Part shown: positions 10,322 to 19,856 of the stretch, one piece after another
How positions within the stretch are numbered: the first letter of the stretch is position 1
Layout of the letters: each line of letters starts with the position of its first letter
Origin: Mesorhizobium sp. B2-3-12
GTDB taxonomy: Bacteria; Pseudomonadota; Alphaproteobacteria; Rhizobiales; Rhizobiaceae
Direction of reading: 5' to 3'
Assembly (NCBI RefSeq): GCF_006442205.1
Contig: NZ_VFVR01000003.1
Coordinates: 248,001-312,000 of the forward strand
DNA length: 64,000 nucleotides
Program-made: the position numbers and the translations under genes
Notes under the pieces: generated by a model
What the model was told of the DNA's origin: nothing
What the model saw: only the letters and a program-made list of their open reading frames with translations
Databases searched by the model: none

Positions 10322-12103
10322 TCAGCGCTGCACTTTCACGCCGAGATAGATGCTGTTGGCGGTGTAGTCGCGGCCGGGCAGGTTGCTGGTCAGCTTTTCG
10401 GTTCTTACCCGGCTGGTGAGGCCGGCATAGCGGTTCAGCCACCAGGTCAGCCCGGCCTCTGCGCTCAAGATCCTGTCATGGCCGTCAATGCCGACATAGT
10501 CGCGCCAATCCAGGCCCAGGGCCGCATTCGCGGTAAGATTGGCACGGATAAGGCGTTCGCCGGTCAGGCGGCCGGAGTAGAGGATATCGCCGCTCTCGCC
10601 CGCTGTGGTCGTGGTCTCGACGGTGGTCTTGCCGGTCAGGCCGATCGTGGTGCCGCGTTCGGGCGACCATTTTAGATCGGCGTTGACGGTGGCGCCCGAA
10701 ATCGCTTCCAGGCTTTTGTCGTCGACCGCTTCCCTCAGCCATCCGGCCGAGAATTCACCCGACAGCTTCTCACCCATGTCGAGTTGCAGGCCGGCACGGG
10801 CGCCGAGGCGCGTCGAGGAGCGCTCGAAGCCTTCATTGTCGATGCGCTGGTCGTAGACCCGGCGGCCGACCTCGATTTCGGTGAAGGGGGTGAGGGCCGG
10901 GGAAATCTCGTAACCGGTGCGCAAGGTCGTGGTGTAGAGCGTGTTGTCCTGATCTTTCTGCGACAGCGAGGTGCCGTCCGAGAGCTCGGCGTCGCCATAG
11001 AAGTCGTGCGAGACCGCGCCGGTCAGCGTGTACTGCATCTTGCCGACCGCCTTTTCGACGCCGAGGCTGCCGTCGATTGTCTGCCGCAGCGGCTGCTTGT
11101 CGACGCCGGCGATGGCGTCGGGCGACGACGCCGATTCCGGCACGGCTTCGTAGCCGAGCTTGGCGATGGCGCGCAGCTCATTGTCGAGGTCGACATTGAG
11201 CTGGCCTTCGATGCGGCCTTGCGCATCGTGAACCGGGTAGCCCGACACACTCTCGCGGAAAGTGCCGTAGCCATCGATCGTCGCGGAGTTCTCACGCCAG
11301 TCGGAGGCGGCGGTAAAGCGCAGCGCCGTCTCGGACAGCAGCGCCGACGTGCCGGCACTGCTCGAATCGCCGTTCGTCGTGGCCGTCAGGCCTTGTTCGA
11401 TGGTCGGCCGGATGACGAAGGAGCCCCATTTGACGCCGGTGGCGGCGAACGGATCGTCCTCGGGCTTCTTGTTCTGGCCTTCGATCGCGGCGGTGCGCTC
11501 GGCGCCGGGGTCGAGTTTCTGCTTGTCCACACTGTCGACGGTAAGTGCGCGGCGGTTGGCCGCTTCCTGGTCCGCCACGGTGTCGTCGGTATCGTCCGTC
11601 GTCGCCGTGGTGGTCGCCGTGGTGGTTGGATCCGTAGCCGCCGTTTTGCTTTTTTTCTTCTTGGACTTGTCGGCTGCCTTGTCCTTTGCCTTGTCGGCCG
11701 CGCTCTGCCTTGCGGTTGAAGTGCGGCGCGGCTTGGGCGGCGTCGGTGTGTCGGCGGAGGTATCGTCGCTGGCCTGGGGCGGATCGAAGACGCTGGTGGT
11801 CGGGTCCGCGGCACCCGTGTCGTCAGGCACGGCGCCGGCGCTGGCCGGCAGATAGGTGCGCGCCGGCGCATTGTCCTGCGCGGCAGCCGCCGCTTGCTGG
11901 GCAAGGACCAGGTTTCTCGCCTTGCGCTGCTGATCGGACAGGATCGCCGATTCCGAGACTTCTCCACGCAGTTCCGTTTCCTGGGCAAGGAGGGGCGCGG
12001 GGCGCAGCAAGGCAAGGACGCTGGTCGCCAGCAACAAGGCGCAAACCGCCTTGCCCCGTCGTCCTCTCGATTTTTCTGGCTGGACCCCGGACATCGCCAC
12101 CAC
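10322..12103 (-). CDS. Outer-membrane beta-barrel protein
   Basis: 593 residues. A signal peptide (about 18-40, cleaved near LLAQ) is followed by a long low-complexity spacer (about 45-210) rich in Ala, Thr, Asp and Lys, then a region of alternating hydrophobic and polar strands (about 225-593) ending in LGVKVQR, as expected of an outer-membrane barrel of the OMP_b-brl_2 type. Function is unknown; homologues are usually called outer membrane beta-barrel proteins. The start is GTG 12103 or ATG 12094, and neither has a strong ribosome site. It is divergent from kdsD, whose product is an LPS sugar enzyme. Confidence 0.75.
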   Translation of the reverse strand: MVAMSGVQPEKSRGRRGKAVCALLLATSVLALLRPAPLLAQETELRGEVSESAILSDQQRKARNLVLAQQAAAAAQDNAPARTYLPASAGAVPDDTGAADPTTSVFDPPQASDDTSADTPTPPKPRRTSTARQSAADKAKDKAADKSKKKKSKTAATDPTTTATTTATTDDTDDTVADQEAANRRALTVDSVDKQKLDPGAERTAAIEGQNKKPEDDPFAATGVKWGSFVIRPTIEQGLTATTNGDSSSAGTSALLSETALRFTAASDWRENSATIDGYGTFRESVSGYPVHDAQGRIEGQLNVDLDNELRAIAKLGYEAVPESASSPDAIAGVDKQPLRQTIDGSLGVEKAVGKMQYTLTGAVSHDFYGDAELSDGTSLSQKDQDNTLYTTTLRTGYEISPALTPFTEIEVGRRVYDQRIDNEGFERSSTRLGARAGLQLDMGEKLSGEFSAGWLREAVDDKSLEAISGATVNADLKWSPERGTTIGLTGKTTVETTTTAGESGDILYSGRLTGERLIRANLTANAALGLDWRDYVGIDGHDRILSAEAGLTWWLNRYAGLTSRVRTEKLTSNLPGRDYTANSIYLGVKVQR

Positions 12104-12342
12104 TGCTTGCGCGGCGCACGCGCGCCATACTTACCGAACCGTAAATGGGGATGGTTAACGGAGGGTTGAGGCGGCGCGCGCCACCGGCTTCAAACGTGAT
12201 TTCCGCAAGCGAGAATGCGGATCCGCCTCGTGCTCTGAGTTTTGATCCTCGTGGTTGCCCTGACCGCCGCACAGATTCGGCCGTCATGCGGACGGCCATT
12301 TCCGTTGGACAGGTGGGCGGCAAAGCGCTAATCGCATCATCC

Positions 12343-13344
12343 ATGCATGCGAGACCTCTCGATAAGAAGCCCCTGGACAGGCAAGCGGCGATCGAATCGG
12401 CGCTGAGAACGGTGGCAACCGAGCAGGTCGGGATCGCGGCCCTTGCCGAGGCGCTGGAGAACGGACTGGCGGCACCCTTTGCCGAGGCCGTCGACATGAT
12501 CTCGAAGATCGAGGGCCGGCTCATCGTCACCGGCGTCGGCAAAAGCGGCCATATCGGTTCCAAGATCGCGGCGACGCTGGCCTCGACCGGCACGCCGGCC
12601 TTCTTCGTCCATCCCGTCGAGGCCAATCACGGCGATCTCGGCATGATCGCCAGGGACGATGCCATCATCGCCATATCGTGGTCGGGCGAAAGCCCCGAGC
12701 TCAAGGGGATCATCGCCTATTCCAGGCGTTTCTCCATCCCGCTCATTGCCGTGACCTCCGGAGAGACATCGGCGCTGGCGCGCGCGGCCGACGTCGTGCT
12801 GCTTTTGCCGCGCGCCCCCGAGGCCTGCCCGCATGGCCTGGCGCCGACGACGTCGACGCTGCTGCAACTGGTCGTCGGTGACGCGCTGGCGATCGCGCTG
12901 CTCGAGGCGCGCGGCTTCACGCCCGACCATTTCCGCACCTTCCATCCCGGTGGCCAGCTCGGCGCCAATCTGACCATGGTCTCCGAGATCATGCGGGTCG
13001 GCGACCAGATGCCGCTCGCTTCGCTCGGCACCAAGATGCCGGAAGCGGTGATGACGCTGTCACAGAAGAAGGTCGGCTGCGTCCTGATCGTCGACGCGAA
13101 TGGCGAACTGGCCGGGATCATCACCGACGGCGATGTGGCGCGCAACCTGCACCGCAACCTGGCCGACGTCATCGTCGATGAGGTGATGACGCGCACGCCC
13201 AAGACGGTCGACCCGCAGACGCTTGCCGGCACGGCGATCGCGCTGCTCAACGAGCACAATATCGGCGCGCTGGTGGTGACCAGGGACAACATGCCGCTCG
13301 GCGTGGTGCATTTCCACGACCTGCTGCGCATCGGCGCCGCCTAA
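12343..13344 (+). CDS. kdsD: Arabinose-5-phosphate isomerase, KpsF/GutQ family
   Basis: It interconverts ribulose-5-phosphate and arabinose-5-phosphate, the first step towards KDO for LPS. 333 residues from ATG 12343, the family's usual length; the frame is open upstream to 12145 but that part is not conserved. An SIS sugar-isomerase domain (about 35-185, with TGVGKSGHIG and SWSGESPE) is followed by two CBS domains (about 205-333). HPGGQLGANL marks the linker typical of KpsF/KdsD. It stands alone between the divergent barrel gene and convergent nfeD. Confidence 0.92.
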   Translation: MHARPLDKKPLDRQAAIESALRTVATEQVGIAALAEALENGLAAPFAEAVDMISKIEGRLIVTGVGKSGHIGSKIAATLASTGTPAFFVHPVEANHGDLGMIARDDAIIAISWSGESPELKGIIAYSRRFSIPLIAVTSGETSALARAADVVLLLPRAPEACPHGLAPTTSTLLQLVVGDALAIALLEARGFTPDHFRTFHPGGQLGANLTMVSEIMRVGDQMPLASLGTKMPEAVMTLSQKKVGCVLIVDANGELAGIITDGDVARNLHRNLADVIVDEVMTRTPKTVDPQTLAGTAIALLNEHNIGALVVTRDNMPLGVVHFHDLLRIGAA

Positions 13345-13402
13345 GGTGTGCTGATACTCAGGTGAGGCCGGTCTGCAAATAGCGGCGTCCTGCGCTTCCC
13401 CG

Positions 13403-13447
13403 TTCTACTGCGTCGCAGTAGAACTGAGCTCACGTACAAAAAGTACG
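13403..13447. repeat. Palindromic intergenic element
   Basis: The space between kdsD and nfeD holds two adjacent perfect palindromes. TTCTACTGCG and CGCAGTAGAA (13403-13412 and 13414-13423) are separated by one base. CGTAC-AAAAA-GTACG occupies 13433-13447. About 60 further bases up to 13510 look like the rest of a mobile or REP-like element. Such elements are common between rhizobial genes; that this one belongs to a multicopy family is inference, since no second copy is in the window. It could act as a terminator for the two convergent genes. Confidence 0.5.
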
Positions 13448-13529
13448 CTCCGCTCCGGTTCTCGGATGCCACTATTTTCGACGCGGCCTGACCTGAATCT
13501 CAACACCCCATGCACGTTGGCGCTGGAGT

Positions 13530-13994
13530 TCAGACGCGCTCCACCGTCAGTTCCAGATCGGTGTCGGCGGCGGCGGTGACGCGTACCTGGGTGCCGGCGG
13601 GCAGGTCCGGGCCGGAGACGCGCCATAGCGTGTCGCCGAGTTTGATGCGGCCGCGGCCGTCGCGGATTGGTTCGGCGAGCGTCGCCATCCTGCCGACCAT
13701 CTGCGCGCCACGGCGGTTGAGCAGCGGCTGGTCGGTCGGCTGGTCGCGTCCGCCCATGAGTTTCTTGCCGACAAAGGCCGAAACCAGCGACAGCACCAGG
13801 AACAGAAGCACCTGGACCTGCCATGTCCAGATGGCGGCATCCCAAATCAGCAGCGATACCGCGCCGACGATGAGCGCGGCGATGCCGATCCAGAGCATGA
13901 AGAAACCGGGCGCGATGACCTCTACCACCAGCAGCACGAAGCCCAGAACCATCCAGTTCCACGGGCCGAGTTCAGAAACGATGCGGTCGATCAT
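13530..13994 (-). CDS. NfeD-like membrane protein
   Basis: 154 residues. Two to three membrane segments lie in the first 80 residues (MVLGFVLLVVEVIAPGF, then two more), followed by a small soluble OB-fold-like domain (about 95-154) ending in LELTVERV, the NfeD C-terminal arrangement. NfeD proteins are encoded beside SPFH proteins and are thought to work with them in membrane microdomains. Here the SPFH gene ends 14 bases upstream on the same strand, an obvious operon. The short form lacks the ClpP-like protease domain of long NfeD proteins. Confidence 0.88.
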   Translation of the reverse strand: MIDRIVSELGPWNWMVLGFVLLVVEVIAPGFFMLWIGIAALIVGAVSLLIWDAAIWTWQVQVLLFLVLSLVSAFVGKKLMGGRDQPTDQPLLNRRGAQMVGRMATLAEPIRDGRGRIKLGDTLWRVSGPDLPAGTQVRVTAAADTDLELTVERV

Positions 13995-14008
13995 GAGAGT
14001 GGCCTATC

Positions 14009-14959
14009 TCAGTTTTCGGAGGGCCTGACGACGGGCGGACGCGCGGCCTGCCGTTGCGCGCCGGTCGTGCCTTCGCTGCGGAAGACTTCCTTGGCGATTT
14101 CGCCGATGCCGCCAAGCGAGCCGATCAGCGACGACGCCTCGAAGGGCATCAGCACGATCTTGCTGTTGGTGGCGGTGCCGATCTTGCCCAGCGCCTCGGT
14201 GTATTTCTGGGCGACGAAGTAGTTCAGCGCCTGGACGTCGCCCTTGGAAATCGCTTCCGACACCACCTGCGTGGCGCGGGCTTCGGCTTCGGCGGAGCGT
14301 TCGCGCGCCTCGGCGTCGCGGAAGGCGGCTTCCTTGCGGCCTTCGGCTTCGAGGATCTGCGACTGCTTGAGGCCTTCGGCGGCCAGGATCTGCGCACGCT
14401 TGTTGCGCTCGGCGGTCATCTGGCGACCCATCGATTCGATGAGGTTGGCCGGCGGATTGATGTCCTTGATCTCGACGCGGGTGATCTTGATGCCCCACGG
14501 ATGCGCCGCCTCGTCGACGACGCGCAGCAGGCGCTCGTTGATGGCGTCACGGTTGGACAACAGCTCGTCTAGGTCCATCGAACCCATGACGGTACGAATG
14601 TTGGTCATCGTCAGGTTGAGGATGGCGTTCTGCAGCCCGGCAACCTGATAGGCGGCCTGGGCGGCGTTGAGGATCTGGTAGAAAGCAATGCCGTCGACAC
14701 CGACGATGGCGTTGTCGCGGGTGATGATCTCCTGGCTCGGAACGTCGAGCACCTGTTCCATCATGTTCATCTTGGCACCGATGCGATCGACGAACGGCGT
14801 GATGAGATTCAGGCCGGGGCTCAGTGTCTTGGTGTAACGACCAAAACGTTCGACGGTATAGTTGTAGCCCTGCGGAATTGTCTTGATGCCTTTGAACAGC
14901 ACCAGCACGACAAGCGCGACCAGAACAACGACCGCAATATCGAAACCACTGAAATCCAT
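14009..14959 (-). CDS. SPFH/Band 7 membrane protein, stomatin-like
   Basis: 316 residues starting at ATG 14959, preceded by GGGAGAG. One N-terminal membrane anchor (about 6-26) precedes an SPFH/Band 7 domain (about 28-190, with [16 protein letters not shown] and [16 protein letters not shown]). An Ala/Glu/Arg-rich coiled-coil (about 195-255) and a conserved tail follow. It is homologous to QmcA and paraslipin proteins that organise membrane microdomains and modulate membrane proteases. The open frame continues far upstream, but only the part from 14959 is conserved. It pairs with nfeD. Confidence 0.92.
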   Translation of the reverse strand: MDFSGFDIAVVVLVALVVLVLFKGIKTIPQGYNYTVERFGRYTKTLSPGLNLITPFVDRIGAKMNMMEQVLDVPSQEIITRDNAIVGVDGIAFYQILNAAQAAYQVAGLQNAILNLTMTNIRTVMGSMDLDELLSNRDAINERLLRVVDEAAHPWGIKITRVEIKDINPPANLIESMGRQMTAERNKRAQILAAEGLKQSQILEAEGRKEAAFRDAEARERSAEAEARATQVVSEAISKGDVQALNYFVAQKYTEALGKIGTATNSKIVLMPFEASSLIGSLGGIGEIAKEVFRSEGTTGAQRQAARPPVVRPSEN

Positions 14960-15080
14960 TTGGCTCTCCCTCAGAGGCAGGCCGCGCGAGCCATTCCCGC
15001 ACAGCCGGCTTGGCCAAAGACTTAAGTGTGTTTCAGCAGCGTTACAATCAGGTGATGAGGGATTGTTTACGGGGATGCAC

Positions 15081-16292
15081 TCAAGGGTTGAAAGCAAACA
15101 GGCTTGCATCCGTGTCTTCGAGCCCGCCGATCGAGGCCGAGACGATCTCGGACGCGATGCGCGAGAAGGTGATGCCGTTGCCGCCATAACCCATCACGGC
15201 ATGGAGGCGCGGGTGGCGGGGAATGGCGCCGATATAGGGCAGGCCAGTGGTCGTGGTGCCGAAGGAACCGGTCCAGGCGAATTCCGGCCTGGTGTCGAGA
15301 CGCGGCAACAGCCTGCCAAGCTTTTCGGCAATGCGTGCGCTCTTGGCGGGGATGAGTTCGTCTCGCTGGGTCTCGTCGGCGAAATCCTCGTCCTCGCCGC
15401 CGCATATGACACGGCCATCGGCGGTTGCCCTGACATAGAGGTAGGGATCCGACGCCTCCCAGATGAACGCCGCGCCCGGCCACAGCTTGCGCGGTTGCGG
15501 ACGCGTCGCGATCGCCCAGGTCGAAATGATCTGGTGGGCGGCCGCCGGCACGATGTCGATGAGTTCGTAACCGGTGGCGAGGACAACATGCCGTGCCGTG
15601 ATCGTGGGGCCGTCCCTGGTTGCCACGATCACCTCGTTCGCACTGTCCCTGATGACCGTGGCTTCGACGGGCGCGTAGAGACGTGCCTTGCGCTCGAGCG
15701 CCTTGAGCAGCAGTCCTGCCGTCAGCTTGCGTGGATCGAGCGCGATGTTGCCATGGCTGAGGATGGCGCCGGCGCGATCGATGCCGAACGCCTCGGCGAG
15801 TGGCTGAAGGGTCAGATAGGTCGCGGCGATGCCAGCTTGGCGTCGCGCCTCGGCTTCCTCGCGCAATTCCGAGGGCCCGAGCACGGTTCCGGCCAGATAG
15901 AGCGAGTGGCTGCGGCTCATGCCGCAATTGATGCCGAGTTCCGCGATGCGGGCGGCAAGGTTGGAAACGGCCAGCCGTGAGCGTCGCCAGGCCTGCTCGG
16001 CGGGAGCTTTGCCGATCATCCGCGAAAGCGTTGAAAGCGGCTGGTCGATTTCGAACTGGACCAGCGCCGTGGTTGCCGCCGTCGAGCCCTTCAGCGGCCC
16101 GCGCCGGTCGAGGCAGATCACGGCGTGACCATCGGCTGTCAGTGCCTCGGCCATCATGGCGCCGCTGATGCCCATACCGACGATCAGCACATCGGTCTTG
16201 ACGTCCCGGGTCAGACTGCCGGTCGGCACCGCGGGCGCCCGATAGGCGGACCAGACAGGCCGGCCAGTTGTGAGATCGAGTTTGCGGGGCAT
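15081..16292 (-). CDS. FAD-dependent oxidoreductase, DAO family
   Basis: 403 residues. The N-terminal Rossmann loop [15 protein letters not shown] (GxGxxG at 39-44) and the C-terminal [14 protein letters not shown] block are those of D-amino-acid-oxidase-like flavoproteins (glycine oxidase, sarcosine dehydrogenase relatives). The substrate cannot be told from the sequence; an amine or amino acid is likely. No signal peptide is seen. It is preceded by a palindromic repeat and the hemH gene on the same strand, and has no obvious pathway partner nearby. Confidence 0.85.
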   Translation of the reverse strand: MPRKLDLTTGRPVWSAYRAPAVPTGSLTRDVKTDVLIVGMGISGAMMAEALTADGHAVICLDRRGPLKGSTAATTALVQFEIDQPLSTLSRMIGKAPAEQAWRRSRLAVSNLAARIAELGINCGMSRSHSLYLAGTVLGPSELREEAEARRQAGIAATYLTLQPLAEAFGIDRAGAILSHGNIALDPRKLTAGLLLKALERKARLYAPVEATVIRDSANEVIVATRDGPTITARHVVLATGYELIDIVPAAAHQIISTWAIATRPQPRKLWPGAAFIWEASDPYLYVRATADGRVICGGEDEDFADETQRDELIPAKSARIAEKLGRLLPRLDTRPEFAWTGSFGTTTTGLPYIGAIPRHPRLHAVMGYGGNGITFSRIASEIVSASIGGLEDTDASLFAFNP

Positions 16293-16320
16293 TCAGTTCT
16301 CCGGGACCTCTTTGTTTGAC

Positions 16321-16364
16321 GCAATTCCGGACGGAAAACCGTTTCATGCTTTTCCCGGAATTGC
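16321..16364. repeat. Short palindromic repeat between hemH and oxidoreductase gene
   Basis: GCAATTCCGG (16321-16330) and CCGGAATTGC (16355-16364) are perfect 10-base inverted arms around a 24-base centre that contains ACGGAAAACCG. This fits a class of rhizobial intergenic palindromes; membership is from general knowledge, not from a second copy here. The repeat ends one base before the hemH stop codon, so it probably folds in the hemH 3' untranslated region. Confidence 0.55.
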
Positions 16365-16365
16365 T

Positions 16366-17430
16366 TTAGACCCAGCCCAACAGTTCGCGCCGCACCATCG
16401 CTTCGATCACCGCCATGCCTTCCGGAGTGTCGTTGAGGCAAGGGATGTGGGCGAAATTCTCGCCGCCCGCGTGATGGAAGGTCTCGGCTGCCTCGCGGCC
16501 GATCTCGTCCAGCGTCTCGATGCAATCGACGGAAAAGCCGGGATTGACGATGGCGATCGACTTGACGCCGTCCTTGGCCAGTTTCTCGACTGTCTTGTCG
16601 GTGTAGGGCTGCAGCCATTCCTGCGCGCCGAAGCGCGACTGGAAGGTGGTGATCAGTTTCTTGTCATCCCAGCCGAGTCGTTCACGCAACAGCCGCGTCG
16701 TCTTCTGGCAGTGACAGTGATAAGGATCGCCCTTCTCGAAATAGGGCTTTGGGATGCCGTGATAGGAGGTGATGACCACCTCCGGCTCGAAATCGAGTGT
16801 TGCCAGATGCTGCTCAATCGAACGCGCCAGCGCCTCGATGTAGACCGGCTCGTCATAGTAGGGCGGCACACTGCGCACCGCAGGCGCGCGGCGCATCTTC
16901 ATCAAAGCGCGAAACAGCTGGTCGTTGGCGGTTGCGGTGGTGGTGGCCGAATACTGCGGATAGAGCGGAAACGAGAGGATGCGGTCGCAGCCCTGCGCAA
17001 CCAGCCTCTCAGTGACGCTCGCCGTCGAAGGATTGCCGTAGCGCATCGCCCAGTCGACGACGACATTAGGCAGGTCGCGCAGCGCCTCGGCAAGCTTTTC
17101 GCCTTGGGCGCGGGTGTAGGTGCGCAAAGGCGACTCGTTCTTCTCCCGATTCCAGATCCTGGCGTAGTTGGCGCCCGACTTCTTCGGCCGTGTGGTGAGC
17201 ACGAGACCATAGAGGATCGGATACCAGATTGCCTTGTTGAGCTCGATGACCCTTGGATCGGAAAGGAATTCCCGGAGATAGCGCCACATCGGCTTGAAAT
17301 CGGTGCCATCAGGCGTGCCGAGATTGACCAGCAAGACGCCGATCTTGCCGGCCTTGACCGGCGGATGTCCAGCCGGTAACGGGCCGACGGCCTTGGCGGC
17401 TTTGGCATCGACAGGGGTGGAAAGCGTCAT
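16366..17430 (-). CDS. hemH: Ferrochelatase
   Basis: It inserts ferrous iron into protoporphyrin IX, the last step of heme synthesis, at the inner membrane. 354 residues; ferrochelatases are typically 320-370. Family blocks visible are GVLLVNLGTPDG near the N-terminus, the active-site histidine in SYHGIPKPYFEKGDPYH, and NPGFSVDCIETLDEI with the conserved Glu. ATG 17430 precedes a short Ala/Lys-rich extension of about 25 residues, common in rhizobial HemH. No other heme gene is adjacent. Confidence 0.96.
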   Translation of the reverse strand: MTLSTPVDAKAAKAVGPLPAGHPPVKAGKIGVLLVNLGTPDGTDFKPMWRYLREFLSDPRVIELNKAIWYPILYGLVLTTRPKKSGANYARIWNREKNESPLRTYTRAQGEKLAEALRDLPNVVVDWAMRYGNPSTASVTERLVAQGCDRILSFPLYPQYSATTTATANDQLFRALMKMRRAPAVRSVPPYYDEPVYIEALARSIEQHLATLDFEPEVVITSYHGIPKPYFEKGDPYHCHCQKTTRLLRERLGWDDKKLITTFQSRFGAQEWLQPYTDKTVEKLAKDGVKSIAIVNPGFSVDCIETLDEIGREAAETFHHAGGENFAHIPCLNDTPEGMAVIEAMVRRELLGWV

Positions 17431-17502
17431 AAGAGTTCTCCAGGAGACGCGAACCTAACCATCTTGCGCGCGCTTTCAATGCAGCGTCTGGCCGCACCTT
17501 AA

Positions 17503-17541
17503 TCCGAAAACACTAAACCCACCCGGTTTCCCGGGCGGGTT
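17503..17541 (-). terminator. Intrinsic terminator of the 5'-nucleotidase gene
   Basis: Read on the minus strand, AACCCGCCCGG-GAAA-CCGGGTGGGTT (17541-17516) forms a strong 11-pair stem with one G-T pair, followed by the T-rich run TAGTGTTTTC. It lies 25 bases after the nucleotidase stop codon and before hemH, ending the upstream transcript. Confidence 0.85.
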
Positions 17542-17565
17542 GGTGTTGGAAGAGGCGAAGCGGCG

Positions 17566-19668
17566 TTACTTCGCCGGGATGGTCAGTGTCGCGCCCGGCA
17601 CAAGCCGATGCGGCCTTTGATCCTTGTTCGCCTCATAGATGCGTTTCCACTTGGTCGCGTCGCCATAGGCTTTCTTCGCCAGATCCCAATAAGTGTCCCC
17701 GGTCACGATGACATGGCTGCCGGTGGCCGGTGCGGCTTCGGCGCGCTTTGCCGGCTCGGCGGGCGAGGGTGCCGCCGGGGCGGGAGCGGCCGGCGCCGTC
17801 TCGGCAGGCTTTGCCGGTTCGGCTGCCGGCGGGGCCGGCGGTGGCGGCGCGTTTTCCGTCGATATGGCTGGTGGCGTGTTGGCGATATCGCCTGAGTTGG
17901 CGGGCAATTCCGGCATCGGCGCCGCGGCATCGGCGGGCTTTGCCGGTTCAGCCGGTTTGGCGGCCTCGGCCGGCACCGGCGCTGCCGGGGCGGTCTCCGC
18001 AGGCTTTCCTGGCTCGGCGGGCTTGGCCGGCTCGGTGGCGGGAGCCGCCGCTGTCGTCGCGGCGATCTCGGTGATGCGGCCGTCGAGCTTCGGCGTATAA
18101 GGCCGGTGGGCGCCGAGGTAATCGGCAACGACCTGTTCGAGGCCAGGGCCGTAATCATAGGCGTTCTTGGCTTTTTCGGCGAAGACCTTGTAGCCGTCGC
18201 CGCCCTGGCGAACATAATTGTTTGTGGCGACCAGATAATCCTTGTCCGGACTGATCGGCGTCCAGGCGCCGTTTTCCATCACCTCCACCGATTTCACACG
18301 GCCGGCGTTGGGCGCGACCGACCTGTCGAAAGAGTATTTGAGGCCCGCCACCTGCGGGAAGCGGCCGGCGCTGTCCTCGATCTGGCTGAGGCCGCCTTCG
18401 AGGCCGGCGACCAGGTCCTTGCCGGAAATCTGGAAGGTCGCCAGCGTGTTCTGGAACGGCAGCACGGTCAGCACCTCACCCATGGTGACGGTGCCCTTGT
18501 CGATCGAGGCCCGCAGGCCGCCGCCATTGGAGATGACGATCTCGACGCCCTGTCCCTTGACGCGGTCGAGGATGGCGTCGGAGACGAGGTTGCCCATCGC
18601 GCATTCCTTGGCGCGGCAATTCTCACGGCTGCCGTCGATCACGTCGGTGGTCTCGGCCACTTCCTTGTTCTTCAGCGCTTCGATCGGCGCGCCGAGTTCC
18701 TTGATGCGGGCAAGCACCGCTGGATCGGGGGTGATCGACTTGTCGAGATAGATCGGGTCGCCGCTCGCCGATTTGACGACGCCATTGTCGTCGAACACCA
18801 CCTTGAACTCGCCGAGATATTTCGAATAGGAGGCCGCCTGCACCACCGGCACCTTGTAGCCGCCGGGGTTGTCGACCATCGTCGGGTAGGGGCCGGCCGC
18901 CTTCGGGTCGGTGTTCGACAAAAGCGTGTGGCTGTGGCCGCCGACGACGACGTCGATGCCGGGGATCTTGGCGATGACGTCGCGCTCCCTGTTATAGCCG
19001 ATATGGGTCACGGCGATGATCTTGTTGACGCCTTCTCCCTTGAGCTTCTCGACCTCGGCCGTGATCGACTTGACGTCGTCCTCGATCGTGATGTTGGGGC
19101 CGGGGGAGGCGAGTTCGGGCGTGTCGTTGGTGACGGCGCCGATGATGCCGATCTTCTGGCCGCCGACCTCGACCACGATGGACGGCTTGACGCGGTCGCC
19201 GAGCTTGGACTGAGCGTTGGCCTTGACGTTGGCGCCGAGCACGGGGAACTTGATCATGTCGAGGAATGGCGCCAGCGCTGCTTCGCCGTCGTCGAATTCA
19301 TGATTGCCGAGCGCCATGGCGTCGAACTTCATGTCGTTGAGGAACTCGCCTTCGACCTTGCCCTTGTAAGTCGTGTAGAACAGCGAACCCTGGAAATTGT
19401 CGCCGGCGCTGAGCAGCAGCACGTTCTGGCCTTCCAGCTTCTTGCGCTCCTGGGCAATCGCGGTGATCAACCGGCCCGCGCCGCCGATGCACTCGCCCTT
19501 CGTCTCCTCCTCGGCCGAGCAGGTCGATTCATATTTGTTGTTGCCTTCGATGCGGCTATGCCAGTCATTGATGTGGAGGATATTCAGTGTGTAGTCGGCA
19601 AAGGATGCGCCGGCCGACAGGCCAAGCGTCGACGCGGAAAGGGCGGCAATGGCGGCAAGCTTCTTCAT
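17566..19668 (-). CDS. Periplasmic 5'-nucleotidase/UshA-like metallophosphoesterase with C-terminal LysM
   Basis: 700 residues. A signal peptide (1-24, ASFA-DY) is followed by a calcineurin-like metallophosphoesterase domain (about 27-250, with NDWHSR, GDNFQGS, GNHEFDDG and GGHSHT metal-binding motifs) and a 5'-nucleotidase C-terminal domain (about 345-520, ISNGGGLRASI). A Pro/Ala/Glu-rich linker of about 110 residues with repeated EPAKPAE units leads to a LysM domain (about 650-700, GDTYWDLAKKAYGD). It should remove phosphate from nucleotides in the periplasm. The LysM presumably tethers it to peptidoglycan, an unusual addition to UshA. Monocistronic: a terminator follows. Confidence 0.9.
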   Translation of the reverse strand: MKKLAAIAALSASTLGLSAGASFADYTLNILHINDWHSRIEGNNKYESTCSAEEETKGECIGGAGRLITAIAQERKKLEGQNVLLLSAGDNFQGSLFYTTYKGKVEGEFLNDMKFDAMALGNHEFDDGEAALAPFLDMIKFPVLGANVKANAQSKLGDRVKPSIVVEVGGQKIGIIGAVTNDTPELASPGPNITIEDDVKSITAEVEKLKGEGVNKIIAVTHIGYNRERDVIAKIPGIDVVVGGHSHTLLSNTDPKAAGPYPTMVDNPGGYKVPVVQAASYSKYLGEFKVVFDDNGVVKSASGDPIYLDKSITPDPAVLARIKELGAPIEALKNKEVAETTDVIDGSRENCRAKECAMGNLVSDAILDRVKGQGVEIVISNGGGLRASIDKGTVTMGEVLTVLPFQNTLATFQISGKDLVAGLEGGLSQIEDSAGRFPQVAGLKYSFDRSVAPNAGRVKSVEVMENGAWTPISPDKDYLVATNNYVRQGGDGYKVFAEKAKNAYDYGPGLEQVVADYLGAHRPYTPKLDGRITEIAATTAAAPATEPAKPAEPGKPAETAPAAPVPAEAAKPAEPAKPADAAAPMPELPANSGDIANTPPAISTENAPPPPAPPAAEPAKPAETAPAAPAPAAPSPAEPAKRAEAAPATGSHVIVTGDTYWDLAKKAYGDATKWKRIYEANKDQRPHRLVPGATLTIPAK

Positions 19669-19800
19669 CTTCGTCTCCCGGTAGGCTGATCAGAGGCGTC
19701 TAACGCCTTTGCTTGACTGGGGTATAACAGCCAGCGTTTTGATCATGTTCCCATCGCGTTCCAGCCGACGCAAGCGGAAATCCAGGCGAGCTTTGCCGGC

Positions 19801-19831
19801 ATAAAAAAGACGGCGGCCAATGGCCGCCGTC
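19801..19831 (-). terminator. Intrinsic terminator of omp10
   Basis: GACGGCGGCC (19809-19818) and GGCCGCCGTC (19822-19831) pair perfectly around a 3-base loop. On the minus strand the stem is followed by TTTTTTAT, a classic Rho-independent terminator 26 bases after the omp10 stop. Confidence 0.92.
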
Positions 19832-19856
19832 CTCGAGCAAGCAAATGTTCGCCGGT

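Noticed and set aside
12150..12168. TTAA-N7-TTGA near kdsD as a CtrA site
   Set aside because: One mismatch in the second half-site; such near matches are frequent, unlike the exact site at 36767.
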